Assembly: GCA_012845835.1 (NCBI GenBank)
Contig: JABAKD010000002.1
Location: forward strand, 27,020,710-27,084,709
DNA from: Undaria pinnatifida
Taxonomy: Eukaryota > Sar > Phaeophyceae > Laminariales > Alariaceae
DNA: 64,000 bases
Direction of reading: 5' to 3'
Shown here: positions 36,301 through 44,664 of the stretch, one piece after another
Layout of the letters: each line of letters starts with the position of its first letter
Position numbering within the stretch: the first letter of the stretch is position 1
Program-made: the position numbers and the translations under genes
Notes under the pieces: model-generated
The model's input: the letters and a program-made list of their open reading frames with translations, nothing else
Databases searched by the model: none
Told to the model about the DNA's origin: nothing

Positions 36301-39300
36301 TTTGGGACGGGACTGTCAGAACCGTAACGGCTATTATGTTGTCAAGTTATCGTGTTCTTCTGCTCATGATAGGCCTGGCGTAAACCAACAAGGAAGGATT
36401 TTGAAGCACGCCAGCAGCGTTTGCAACACGCATGTTATGCGAGAATCGATCAAGGTCTCTGTCGTCCGACGTCGGTGCGCCTCGAGGGGATAGCAAGCAA
36501 AGCGGTCGTAGCAGCAGGGTGCATCGGTGGCTCGCTTGTGCGTGTGCTGCTCAGCGTCTGCCCGGCATTGATGCCCGTGCGTCTCGAAGGTGGCTCCTAG
36601 AACAAGCTAGTTTACAGGATTTGGGTATTCCTGTTGTATTGTGTATGCTCCAGATTGATCAGCGCTATCCGACGGCGAGTGCTATGATATATTCTACCGG
36701 ACAGAGGGTCTGCGTCTATGAACGCTCTCTCGCCCCCCTTGACATCGCCGCTGATACCGTCACTCGTATGTATCTGCCGGCGACGGCCGCAGACGTCCAT
36801 CCGACGTACTCGAGGACGTCCATGGCCGTCCTCGTGTGACCACGGACTCTAGATGTTTGACAAGAGTTAATGTGAGAAAACAACAACAACAATGGCCGTA
36901 CCATCCATGTGGTGGCTACCCCCCACCCCTACTCGGAAGGAGTAGTACAACGTGTACCGCTTATCCTCCATACTCTCAAACGCACAGTTTAGTACATATG
37001 TGTAGCAAACGTACAACTACCACAGCAGCAGCAGTCACTAGTGGGTGTCAGTAAAAATTGCTCAGCGCTCGAACGATTTTCACTGGTTTTCTCGTCCACG
37101 CCGAGCGGTACGTCTATGGGACCTCGTTATCTCGACGAGATCTTTCAAAGGCAGACCACCGTTTTCGTTGAGAGCGCTCCTCTTGTGAGGGAGAAAAACA
37201 TCTAGCTCTTGAAGTTCGTGTTATTGCTAGGGGGGGTGCGAAAATGCGAGTTTACATGTGCTCTGGTGGTTGGTTGTTGCGAAAGCTTTTGCTTAGCGTC
37301 TGTCTAAACTAACGTGTTGTTGGTGGCTGTGCGCAAACAAAGGTATACTTTGTACATGGATGGACAGACCGTGCCCCTCGTCGTAAACAATGTCAGCTAA
37401 AAGCATTACCAGGTACAAAACATTAACCTCGAGTGGTTAAGCTGCCTATCGAAAAATCCCCACAACACATGATACAGCATGACCCCACATTACGCCTTGT
37501 TGTGATGCTGTGACGATCAACAGGAGCGCGGGGGGGGGGGGGGTAACCCGTCTGTGGTAAGTTAGTGGCTCGCCTGTTGCGAGATGTTATACGGCATCTA
37601 TCTGCCGCGCGTTGGGCGCTGTGCGTCTCTCGAGATTGTGGCAAGTACATCGGTCACAGCACAGCAACCGTACCGCTTTTCTGCTTGAGACAATATTTAT
37701 TTAAATAGCGCATGCGTGAGCATCGCAAACAGTTATCTCCAGCATTTTTGCTATGATGATAGGAGCGCCCGCACGCAATATCCACCGCTTGCTGCTGTCT
37801 GCTGTCATTGTTGTTGTGCGTGTCGAGAATATTTTTTTTGACCCACCGTCGAAGGAGTCAAAAATGAACAGGCGCAGGCAAATCCCGCACTACCCAGGGT
37901 AAAGACAGAGCAAAAAGAGCTGTCGATTCCTGGGTGGCTATCTCACCTTCTAGCTTGAACCGTATAGGGATCAGCCAAAGAAGGCCGGCAAGTTCAAAGT
38001 GTTGACTAAACCGGAGGGGGGAGGTTGACACAAAGTCTGCGTTCTGCAGATGGACGAAAACCGGTACACAAACGAAAGTGTATGGAGCTTAAGCTTTTTT
38101 TACCCGGATCCCCAGGAGGATCTAAAAAAAAAAAAAAAAAAAAAATTCAAATCCGTGCAGCAGTTTCAGCACATTTGATAAAATTTGTAAAACGTCAGAC
38201 GTGAGTACGACCGATTGAATGGTTCAAACTCAATTATATTGACGAAAAGGAGCCAGCCTGCCTGCTGTGCTGGACCCTGTAAGACTTCAAATTTAAGCGA
38301 GTATTATACGATCGGCCACACACATATTAGTACCGCTCTTGTTGGCGGGGGCAGGTAGTGTGCCCAGAGCGGAACGGGTTACACTGTTAGGCACGCGTGC
38401 ATCACGGTGACACGCGTGTGCCGCTGCACGCTGTTCTATAAAATACCGCTGTCATCGTTTTTTTTTGTCGCTATGCGTTGGTCCCAAAAGAAAAAGTATC
38501 AACAAGAGTGAGCAGAGAGGGGCTACACTATTTGTGCTTACAATGGTGGTACCTATAGACTAGTATATGAGTATGGACACATGGAAACACCAGAATGACA
38601 CACCAGAATACATGCATGCGCGGATTTACATAAACCAATGCGTGGGACGACCATTCAAGTAGTTTTATCGTACTGCTGTTCGTCGGAAGAACCTTCCAAG
38701 ATTGACAGGAGCGGAATCATTCATACCTCTACGAGTCGCTTTCGAAAACGCTTTTACCGATCTTTACGTCGTTTAGGTTATGAGCGAGCCCGGTGCCAGG
38801 TTATGTGAGTCACGTTGTCGGGTAGTCTGTGCCACTCCTATATGTGTGTGGCCGCACAAGGGCCGCGTACGACGAAAGACCGTTGGCTCAACCGAGCGGC
38901 GCCAAATACTTCTTCTAGGCAACAAAAACGCAATAAGAGTATTGCCCCCGTTGTCCTTTAATGAAATCCGGTGTACGAGCTGTTTCCTTGCAAGCTCTAC
39001 ACTACCCATCAGACGACCTCTAGCGCATGGGACACACTGTCATCACGCGAGCTTTTCACGCTCGTTTCGTTTCACGGACAGACGTCGGGTGCACGAAGAA
39101 TAGAGCGCTGCATTGCGCGGGGCGGGTGTACCGAACGCACACAGCTGCCCTTACTTCTGTACCAGGTACCAGGTAATATAGGTCGTATGGTAGGTCGGCA
39201 AGGTTTTTGGTTCACTTATTCTATCGACCGAGGTCGCGTTTTTTCCGGCACGGGGAACACTCCGAAATACCAAAAACACCCGAGGCAGTACCGAGCAATG

Positions 39301-40111
39301 CCGTCGACGGCAGAATGACTTAATAGAGGGGACATCTACGATCTCAACACGGGCAAGAGAAGCAAACACTAGGCAGCAGAATAAGAGAAGTGGCAGCAGA
39401 CGCGGCAAAAACGTGACCCGCCGCAAATAGGATCGGCGAAAAACACATCCCATATCGGTATTCTTGGCGAACTATGAAAACGATGATAACCAGTAGCTGG
39501 AGGCAGTTATTAACAGCTGGTCATTAAGTAGATATTTACACTGGGTCATGGTTGTCTACATGCCTTTGACAACAGGATCGTACTGAGGGAGATAGATGCC
39601 GTCTCCTCTGTGCTGCTTCCAAATATAACCAAGGTCCTCTCCCACTACCCCCCCCCCCCCCCCCTCTCTCTCTCCCCAGTCTCTTGCTACCTCTCTGCCC
39701 CCACGCTCACAATCGCTCTCTCTCTCTTCCTCTCACCTCTTCTGCCAGGTGCGCGTAGACGATCTTTGTCTTGGAAAAACATCTCCCTGCCGTCCTCTCG
39801 AGGACGGGTAAAATCGTACCGGAAGATTCCTCGTCCCCCTCTGCCTTGTACAGGATCAAATCCACGTTGTTCTGCGTAACCTCCGAACATGTGCTCGGCC
39901 ACCTCGACACAGAATCGAGCGCCCGGTCCAGGTCGCCCTCCCATACCGGCACCACTACCGCCAATCGTCCCCCCGCAACGTGCCCATCGTTTGCAGAGGG
40001 GGGGGATAAAATTCGTTCGTTCCCTACGGCAGCCGCCGACGCTGTCAACAGTTGCACGTGAAGCAACGCGGTCGCAGCGGCCGTGACGCTCGTCCAACCT
40101 CGGACAACCAT
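15566..40111 (-). CDS. Secreted glycosyltransferase-like protein with six Cys-rich modules (11 exons, 1,269 aa)
   Basis: Exons, 5' to 3' on the minus strand: 40111-39737, 31966-31523, 30180-29710, 28520-28165, 27504-27220, 26710-26426, 24844-24560, 23795-23508, 21907-21614, 20910-20472, 15853-15566. All ten introns are GT-AG and the 3,810 coding bases join without a stop. The ATG at 40111 precedes a signal peptide (residues 1 to about 28). Residues about 48-300 look like a GT-A-type glycosyltransferase: AVVVPVWEGDLDRAL, LEWDVMVAHD, FWVKGS, GHINGNAIYNNNDPAW, YDVALW. Residues about 340-930 are six Cys-rich modules ending in (V/I)MC(D/S)T. Residues about 931-1269 form a second transferase-like domain without a clear DxD. 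The protein should enter the secretory pathway; substrate is unknown. Exon structure is seen; the glycosyltransferase label rests on motif resemblance. Confidence 0.88.
16473..16580 (-). mobile_element. Poly(A)-tailed retroposon family, 3' fragment
   Basis: Read on the minus strand it runs from AAATCGACACACGACG through AAAATACGTGGAAGTGTGG and AGCTTTATTTTTCCC to CCGCCGGAGGATA plus a run of about 18 A. Other members lie at 28641, 30595, 34106, 37870, 44665, 51995 and 53886. Most copies keep only the last 100 bp, as expected for 5'-truncated retroposons. Confidence 0.82.
16735..17000 (+). repeat. Dispersed repeat, related to 17630-17900, 19200-19480 and 62220-62580
   Basis: Shared blocks in order: ATG(C/G)CTC(A/T)C(A/G)G(C/T)CTCGCG, ACTCTCGTCCGTGTGTCTGC, GGTGCTA(T/A), GCAGTCCCATGC, then a T-rich gap and (G/C)(C/G)ATCGGGTG-like and GATGTCCGAGTTC blocks. 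Copies in intron 10 are on the plus strand; that near 62.4 kb is inverted. Confidence 0.7.
17630..17900 (+). repeat. Second intronic copy of the same dispersed repeat
   Basis: It starts at GGCTATAACGCCGGACACGC, continues through CATCCCCATGGAATGCCTC, GTCCGTGTGTGTGCC and GGTGCTATGATACTGCAGTC, and ends after GAAGATGCTAGCATCGGGTG. It is closest in layout to 19200-19480. Confidence 0.7.
18055..18180 (+). repeat. Short dispersed repeat shared with 62632-62728
   Basis: Both segments carry ACGCGAT(T/C)ACCGG, a GTACGTACAATGG(T/C)ACTGCCG block, CAACCACGCA and AAGGGTA(C/T)CACAGCAT in the same order and orientation. No coding potential is evident in either. Confidence 0.65.
18261..18308 (+). repeat. AAC microsatellite
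   Basis: About sixteen uninterrupted AAC units. A shorter, interrupted AAC tract lies at 41906-41936 and others near 36887 and 56105. Confidence 0.97.
18351..18660 (-). repeat. tRNA-end-carrying inverted-repeat element, copy A
   Basis: Outer arm: ATTAGTCCGTTTGACCA...AAGCCTTACGATAAC. Then a hairpin-forming block (18441-18542) that begins ACTCTCCCC and ends GGGGAGAGT. Then (18590-18650) a segment that is, on the minus strand, a tRNA 3' end (T-arm GTGGGTTCAAATCCCAC then ATGCACCA) joined through ATGGGTTTTTT to the reversed 3' end of a Ser-type tRNA (GTCGTCGA). It closes with GTCATTTGTTAGG. The same order of blocks is seen at 44163-44457 and, inverted, at 44790-45118. Confidence 0.8.
18672..18744 (+). 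repeat. Short dispersed repeat (also 57374-57446 and, inverted, 51032-51097)
   Basis: Blocks GGACGTCAGC(C/T)GTGAGTT, GACGAATTT and ACTCATCTTTGCAAGCTGCG then TTGTTGGTAC are kept. Partial related copies occur at about 19625-19690 and 62095-62150. Function unknown. Confidence 0.75.
18836..19114 (+). repeat. tRNA-carrying inverted-repeat element, copy B
   Basis: The tRNA-Ser-like sequence at 18883-18963 sits between nearly perfect inverted arms: ACTAATACCCCACTAA(C/T)AACC then TTAACAAATGGCGTCGTCG on the left, and its reverse complement on the right. To the right, the 61-bp arm unit from ATTAGTCCGTTTGACCA to CCTTATAAC is present twice in tandem (18990-19051 and 19052-19114). Confidence 0.85.
18883..18963 (+). 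tRNA. tRNA-Ser (anticodon GGA), probably a repeat-borne copy
   Basis: It folds as a type II tRNA of 81 nt: acceptor GTCGTCG/CGACGAC, D arm CCC-GAGTGGTTAA-GGG, anticodon arm ATGGA-TTGGAAA-CCCAT with GGA at the centre (Ser), a 4-bp variable stem GTGA/TCAC, T arm GCAGG-TTCGGGT-CCTGC, and discriminator G. One A-C mismatch closes the anticodon stem. CCA follows directly at 18964-18966, although eukaryotic tRNA genes normally do not encode it; this CCA belongs to the inverted arms. No run of four T, the usual RNA polymerase III terminator, lies within 150 bp downstream. The structure is convincing; function as a decoding tRNA is doubtful. Confidence 0.75.
19130..19850 (+). repeat. Long dispersed repeat, inverted copy at about 61920-62580
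   Basis: Order of shared blocks: CACCCCAGCATCTCCATGGG, GTCCGTGTGTCTGCCTG, TCGAAGGCCAAAATTGCAGA, GTATCAGCGGAAGATGCT, GCATCGGGTGTAGCATGCCA, AAACCCAAACAATACTG, AGTTTAAAGCCGAACTGAG, GCGGATCACTAA, CCTGGCGTTTTATC, CCGATGTAACCACGAAGG and TATCATACCTGGTATG. The copy near 62 kb carries the reverse complement of these in reverse order. About 700 bp; no open frame. Confidence 0.8.
20472..20910 (-). CDS. Large gene exon 10: C-terminal domain core
   Basis: It carries GHLPGVVVSTSSNAQFSALL, DQHCGPGVELIYYMTAGS, RSFTSKDTHSPRGELLVEY, and FESPVFTFGTDLVLP. The acceptor GTCGCAG follows a pyrimidine-rich run and the donor is GTGAGC; it ends in phase 0. No DxD triad is evident, so if this is a second transferase fold it may be non-catalytic. 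Confidence 0.85.
21614..21907 (-). CDS. Large gene exon 9: start of C-terminal domain
   Basis: 294 bp, phase 2 to 2. It encodes HPEEVLEEPIQEFIGGALLP, a Ser/Asp/Glu-rich spacer, then DLCVFVSSSSGQLGETDATV and MPGMRTAIAV, which resemble the beta-alpha-beta start of a transferase-type fold. Acceptor TCAACAG, donor GTAGGA (weaker than the other donors). Confidence 0.84.
23508..23795 (-). CDS. Large gene exon 8: Cys module 6, diverged symmetric exon
   Basis: 288 bp, phase 2 to 2. The Cys core is kept (GCASDCKSGEGVVRVCDSIC, GCDDDTFGKNCRTCYTD, GHESVMCSTLED), but the tail differs from exons 5-7 (NDQSRRRLTQ) and one codon is extra. It is the oldest-looking copy of the cassette. Confidence 0.86.
24560..24844 (-). 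CDS. Large gene exon 7: Cys module 5, symmetric cassette exon
   Basis: 285 bp, phase 2 to 2, donor GTGAGT. The module reads GCSSECKSAEGVIRVCDSVC, GCDDDTHGKNCRTCYTDMAA, GHDAIMCDTLEYV and the shared QKQRLLE tail. In the last 150 coding bases only a handful of positions differ from exon 5. Confidence 0.88.
24975..25052 (+). pseudogene. Degenerate tRNA-Leu-like sequence
   Basis: The 3' part is tRNA-like: GGTCAAGGCGACAGAC resembles a Leu D arm and anticodon 5' side, and GACGTGAGTTCGAGCCCCAC resembles variable and T arms, followed by AGGGGCCA and seven T. The 5' acceptor strand does not pair with the 3' end and the anticodon region is damaged, so it is a decayed tRNA or a tRNA-derived repeat. It lies in intron 6 of the large gene, on the opposite strand. 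Confidence 0.45.
26426..26710 (-). CDS. Large gene exon 6: Cys module 4, symmetric cassette exon
   Basis: 285 bp, phase 2 to 2, with acceptor GAGCAG and donor GTGAGT. It has the same cysteine pattern as exon 5 with a few changes (ICSEDNPLYDTKGCNDDTYG). The last 40 residues match exon 5 almost exactly, and the nucleotides there are nearly identical too. Confidence 0.88.
27220..27504 (-). CDS. Large gene exon 5: Cys module 3, symmetric cassette exon
   Basis: A 285-bp exon, phase 2 at both ends. The module reads GCAPGCKSGDGVIRVCDSIC, GCDDDTFGKNCRTCYTNMAA, GHDAIMCDTLEYV, then a QDKKTGVQKQRLLE tail. Removing or adding this exon would not change the reading frame. Confidence 0.88.
28165..28520 (-). 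CDS. Large gene exon 4: Cys module 2 and basic linker (residues 431-549)
   Basis: It contains VCDHTCGSGR, STCRYCFDDVKTA and VIMCDTHEP, the same cysteine layout as module 1, and then a strongly basic tail (KRKHSKRWGKKHGKG, RRLRRRL). It begins in phase 0 and ends in phase 2, which sets the phase for the symmetric exons that follow. Confidence 0.88.
28641..28758 (+). mobile_element. Poly(A)-tailed retroposon family, 3' fragment
   Basis: It has AAATCGACACACGACGCGTA, GGAAGTGTGGTGAGCTTGAG, CTTTATTTTTCC and GCCGGAGGAT followed by an interrupted A-rich tail. It lies in intron 3 of the large gene, antisense to it. Confidence 0.82.
29710..30180 (-). CDS. Large gene exon 3: end of transferase domain and Cys module 1 (residues 274-430)
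   Basis: IANVVFEKVDAHTVDTAVAG continues directly from TTNL of exon 2. After a linker comes the first Cys-rich module: TACDASCGTE, YLCGAG, GGCRLCYTDQEAA, HVVMCDT, then GCSVDCAEKKDT. Phase 0 at both ends, 471 bp. A frameshifted second copy of exactly this exon lies at 58607-59082. Confidence 0.9.
30595..31019 (-). mobile_element. Poly(A)-tailed retroposon, near full-length copy
   Basis: Read on the minus strand it begins at ACCAACGCCC and matches 34106-34539 along its length: GTGGACCGTAACTGGA, AAGTCCGGCG, GGGTTTTGTTAGT, AAGTCCCACACTACCCGG, GGGTGGCT(C/A)TATCTCCACCG, ACGCATCCGTAT, and then the 3' end common to the family plus an A tail (poly(T) at 30596-30604 on +). The related locus at about 60235-60255 lacks this insert. 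Confidence 0.85.
31523..31966 (-). CDS. Large gene exon 2: glycosyltransferase-like core (residues 126-273)
   Basis: It carries YPKGPSVQFYKMF, ILEWDVMVAHD (about 156-168, where a DxD-like motif would sit), PFWVKGSVLAGSSFH, MWHVLGHINGNAIYNNNDPAW and YDVALW. The acceptor is CTCAG preceded on the coding strand by an unbroken run of about 26 C. Phase 0 at both ends, donor GTGAGG. Confidence 0.9.
34106..34539 (+). mobile_element. Poly(A)-tailed retroposon, 434 bp with 12-bp target-site duplication
   Basis: AAAAGTAGAAGT occurs directly before (34094-34105) and directly after (34540-34551) the element, which ends in an A-rich tail. Homology to 30595-31019 covers almost the whole length, from ACCAACGCC to the tail. 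No open frame and no clear RNA polymerase III A/B boxes are visible, so it may be a SINE or the 3' end of a LINE; the sequence does not decide. Confidence 0.88.
37870..38145 (+). mobile_element. Diverged member of the poly(A) retroposon family
   Basis: It keeps CGCACTACCCAGGG, CTGGGTGGCTATCTC(A)CC, AGTGTATGGAGCTTAAGCTT and a CCAGGAGGATCT end followed by 22 A (38124-38145). The middle is diverged from the 34106 copy, suggesting an older subfamily. Confidence 0.65.
39737..40111 (-). CDS. Large gene exon 1: signal peptide and start of the transferase domain (residues 1-125)
   Basis: The N-terminus MVVRGWTSV has one basic residue before a hydrophobic Ala/Leu-rich run to about residue 28, a good cleavable signal peptide. 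RLAVVVPVWEGDLDRALDS (about 49-67) resembles the first beta strand and nucleotide-sugar region of GT-A enzymes. Frames further upstream are His- and Ser-rich and look non-coding. The exon ends in phase 0 at donor GTGAGA. Confidence 0.82.
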
Positions 40112-43100
40112 CGCAAGCCGGTGATGATGATGATGGCTGCAGAGTGGCAGCCAATGGTGCAGGTCTACAGCGTGATGAGAGAGGAGGTGTGGAGCTAACA
40201 GGATAAGTGCACAGCGAGTAGACGGGGACAGGGCAAAGGGCCTGCTGCTTGGTTTGGTCGTCGGTGCCGATGTGTTTGGTTTAAAGAACGAGGTGTAAGA
40301 TAGCAGTGTCGCACGTTCGGGTTTTATTTTACGGTTGGTTTTCTCACTTGCTTGACATCTGTCGACATCGTCGTGATAGTACTGTGGTAACCACCAGCAC
40401 AATTTGGCGGTTTAGAATTTGTAGTATCCCCCAAGTCTGCAGAAGATCGTATCCATCTTCGAGACGAACAAAAAGAGGAAAATACGAAGAAGGAGGAGAG
40501 GACAGAAGATGGGAGAAACTGAGAGTTTTCCGCGGCCAGAATTGCTGGAGGGCCTCTTCTTCCTTTAGAGTGTGAATAGATGCAACGTACTACAGCCCTG
40601 ATCGATGAGGGACCGCCAGATCGCGAGAGGGAGGGAGGAAGGGCCTGCGGCCTGGGGGTGGAATGCTGATGAGCATTGGGATATACTATGCCGGTAATAA
40701 GTAGCTGAAACGAAAAATATGTGGCTCGCACGGCGATCCATCCAGTCGTGTATCTCTCGTGTCTAGACAGTAGCAGCAGTAGTAGATCAAGAAAGCAGGA
40801 TCGTCGCTCACAGAATTGGTGCTGTGCTGAAAAAATCGTATGTACGACGAGCAGAAAAACACGGTTTTTTCCACACGATGTCAGTAGTACTTGAAGTATG
40901 TAATGTGTGAAGACAAGATACCAGCAAGCACCAGGTATCTGCAAAAAACGCACAGCAGTCTAGTAATGAAATCTCCAATTCACAAACGAACCTACAGAAG
41001 AAGCAGCAGGTTTGTCTATTAAAAATAGCACCACCACTCTCGTGCAGAGGAGGAAGGGAGAGCTTGAAGAGAAGACTGGAAAAAAAAACGTGCGGCCGAC
41101 GCATGAGGTGCACATATGTCATCGTACGTACCAGGTAGGTACCTGTGGTGCCGGTTTTTATCAAAAAATAATACCAGTACCTGGTGCGGATGGATGCACA
41201 ACGATGGTATCAGAAACCAGTTTGTTGGTCTCTTTTTCAAGTACGATCTCCAACCAGAAAATAACTATCTCGAGGAATATTCCGCTACTCGTATGTCGAG
41301 AGGAAAGCGAAGTGACGACTCAGCCCATTCATGCGTATGAACGATCTAAAACAAATAATTAATTCCTACAATATACAGCAGAAGAAGCAGCACAGATACG
41401 AGTATTATTTGTTAGCAGAGTCCAGCTCAATCCAGCAGACAGACCCAGGAGACCAGCGATCGAGCGGTGCATTCCGATTTCTATTTTTCGTTGTGCGGTC
41501 CGCCGCCGTACCGCAGGATGCACAGCAGTACTGCTGCGTGTATTAATAGTAGTACTACGAGTGTGCAAATATTTGTATGCCCCGGGTATGCGTCGTCAGC
41601 GGTCAGCGGTGCTGATTGAGTCTCGAACTCTGGTCGAGCTCTCGTTCGACCAAACGACCACACGAAATGATCGAGAAAGTACTGTAAGACCAAACCGCCG
41701 GCCGAGGGGCCTCGTTGCGTGTCTACCTACGCTGCTGATGATCTACACGATAATAATATGGTATATCTTCCTCCCGTGAAGGCTATCGCGTAGTACGTGG
41801 CGAAGGAAGGGTATATAATATGGATACAGATAGGTCCCCGGGATCCTTTCGATGTGTCTCTCTCGTCCGTCCGACCGCTGTCTATGGTACCAGAGAGAGG
41901 GCCAACCAACAACAACAACGACAACAACAACAACACGGCAGAATAATAATACTACAAGAAGTGCGAAATTATCCAGTCTGCAGCACATTATTTACAACAA
42001 CAGCGCAACAGCAGTAGTACTGCTGTAGTAGCACACCGCAATAGGTGGTGTTACACCGCCAAGAACTAGCAAAAAGAAGTTTTCAAGTTTTCTGTTTTAC
42101 TACTATTTAGATTATTAAAGACTATTTAAATACTATATTAAATAGATTCTGGTGGACATATATGGTGGTGGAGCATATTATTCGGTGTTTGTCGAAGAAA
42201 AAAGCACAACAACCCACCACTCGACGGATAATTTGTACCCGCGGCACTGCAACAACAACAGCAGCAGTGCATGCAACGGTATACACTTCTACTATAAATA
42301 ATAGTCTATTTGGAGAGCTGCTGCTGCTGGTACGCGCGACAATTGACACACCACACCACCACCACCGCCACCACACCAGCAGCAGCGCGGAAAATATGAT
42401 GTCATGAAATATTTTTGTTCTCAAACCATACTGACTGGCACGACAGCGCATATTCAGAATTAATGGTACCGGTAGGTATCACGAGTACAACACATCAGAA
42501 GTGCAGCAGCATTGCCGCAGTAACCTCTGTTATTTGTTTAGACTAATTAGGTTTTTTTTGGTAAACCATTTGGCCGTCGACACGTCAACAAATCTGGTAT
42601 CTTGTAGTACCAGGTACCTCCTATTAATATATGTATGCCTGCCTTCTTATTAGCCACATTTTTGTTCTTGTCACAGTCTATAGTCTAGACTAAACGTGCA
42701 GATGGTCGACATTTATTTGTGCCGTATCCCGGGGGGATTTGTTGCTGTTGTTCTGTTGCGTCCGTCGACACAACAAGAAGATGGCAAGCACGACCAGGCC
42801 CCAAGAACCACGTACGTACATAAATAATATCACACGATGTAGCGTCAGGAAAAAATACCAGGAAAAAAATACCCAGCGGCGTCGGGCTAAATCAGAGAAA
42901 CATAGCCGCCCCGCCTCGTCCCCGTCCGCGTATAAATTTTGTAAAAATTCTATTTTTTATATCCGAATAAAGGCCTGAAAGATATTCTGAAACCGACTAC
43001 CAGGTACGAGTACTACAAAACTGGTGGTGGACACAACAATGGCAGTACTTTGTTTGGCGGCAGAAAGCAAGCAGCAGGGAGGTTACAGTTGATCGCGGCG

Positions 43101-44115
43101 GCGGCGTAGTATGTATGACAGATGAGAGTGGTGGTGTATGATATTCATAGTAGTGCCCTCAACACGATAAACGCATAGCAGCAGCAGTAAGCAGTACCTG
43201 GTAGTTACTACTGCTGTAGTCTATATATATAGCAGCAGCAGCTGGATACGCACAACAACCACTGCATCATGATGCTGACAACTTCGAAAAAGGATGGCAT
43301 CGCCCATTATTATATACCAGGGAATATACCCCCCAAAAAATAACCCCGCACACGAAAGTTAGCCACCCCAGCCACATGGAACTCGTGAACAATGTTGTTG
43401 GTGGTTGTTGCAGGAACAGCTATTACTACTACTGCACTGCGTAGTATTAATAACACTAACATATCTCATGTGAACGGTCAAATGGAAAAAAAAAGGAAGA
43501 ATGTCTCGCCACTTCTCGCTGTGCTCGTATGACAACAGTAGTACTACTCGTAGTAGTAACAGTCTGCAACAAACAACAGAGTCGGTACAATTACCGTTAG
43601 TTATTATTTTAGACTACAGGCTCACATGACAGACAGAAAATCGCCGCAAGTAAAAACTTCACAGCACTATGCAACCGCAAAGCCACCCCCTCCAACAACA
43701 GGATGCCATCACATGATATAGGATATGCAATGCAACGGTTAGTAAAAAACATACTTGCACCAGGTATTATTGTAGGGGGCGCCGACAGTCGAACTGCTTT
43801 TGACTCAAAAGTGGTACCCCGGTCGTACATAGCACGCGTCATCCTTCCGCTTATTATGATGAGGCAGGCTACTACTACTGGTTGTTTGACATCGCTGGCG
43901 GGTGCCACCAGAGGCAGGCGCTCGGAACCCTCTGTTAGCCCATCGAGTAGCGTGCGTTTCTATACAGCGCGACCAGCGGGGAGGCGGCCGTGGCGGCCAT
44001 GGAGTCATGAGAGCGGGACGTATACGTATATCTCATCATGCCGCGGCAGGGGTGCACAAGATCTTCTGAGTGAAGGTCCTCACTTACTTGTGGAGGGAGC
44101 TCTATACTTACTGTT
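40112..44115. other. Upstream of the large gene: promoter side and repeat-rich intergenic DNA
   Basis: The 5' UTR and promoter of the large gene should lie just above 40111; I see no TATA or Inr that I would defend. The segment at 40590-40680 repeats a motif block of 12050-12160. CAG/CTG and CAA trinucleotide runs (for example 41906-41936 and 42250-42380) produce long but meaningless frames. Eight TACCAGGTA-type words fall in 40930-43770. No gene found. Confidence 0.5.
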
Positions 44116-44457
44116 ATAAGGTTTAGTTTGGGTAAGCTATTATTGGATATTGACAGGTCCGTGTTAAGGAATTAGTGGGGTATTAGTCCGTTTGACCACT
44201 TGCAACTGGTTAACCAATAGCTTACCCAAACTAAGCCTTATAACACTCTCCCCCCCTGAAACGGCGGGATAGCAGGTCGGCCGGATATACGGGCGGACCT
44301 GTCAATTATCCAAGCCGTTTCATTCCCTGGGGATACCAGGAAGAGTATTTTTCAAGTTCGCCATGGGGAAATCTGAAAAAGTTTATTATGGTGGATGTGG
44401 GGATCGAACCCACGACCCAAAAACCCATGGTCCTGCCGACGACGCCATTTGTTAAGG
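44116..44457 (-). repeat. tRNA-end-carrying inverted-repeat element, copy C
   Basis: After a short inverted arm fragment (44116-44151) the arm TTAGTGGGGTATTAGTCCG to CCTTATAAC starts at 44171. The hairpin block follows (about 44244-44347), then the tRNA cassette (about 44386-44448): TGGTGGATGTGGGGATCGAA, then CCCACGACCC, ATGGTCCTGCCGACGACGCCA. It closes with TTTGTTAAGG and runs straight into the next arm. Confidence 0.85.
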
Positions 44458-44664
44458 AATTAGTGGGGTATTAGTCCGTTTGACCACTTGCAACTGGTTA
44501 ACCAATAGCTTACCCAAACTAAGCCTTATAACATCCGCCCGTATATCCGGCCGACCTGCTATCCCGCCGTTTTCGCGGGGGGGTAGTGTTATAAGGCTTA
44601 GTTTGGGAAAGCTGTTGGCTAACCTTTTGCAAGTGGTCAAACGGGCTAATAATACCCCACTAAT
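44453..44664. repeat. Foldback (palindromic) unit made of two element arms
   Basis: The left arm (about 44458-44532, TTAGTGGGGTATTAGTCCG to CCTTATAAC) and the right arm (about 44587-44664, GTTATAAGGCTTAG to TACCCCACTAAT) are inverted copies about 75 bp long, separated by a GC-rich centre that is itself part of the hairpin block. A retroposon is inserted at its right end. Confidence 0.85.

Larger units (their letters stand above)
31967..39736 (-). other. Large gene intron 1 (7.8 kb)
   Basis: It holds retroposon copies at 34106 and 37870, GGGTCGG-type clusters at 33790-33830 and 34585-34670, and CAG-type trinucleotide runs. A 135-codon plus-strand frame at 36432-36839 has plausible composition but no recognisable domain, so I do not call it a gene. 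At 31970-31997 the plus strand is a run of about 26 G, the polypyrimidine tract of exon 2 on the coding strand. Confidence 0.65.
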
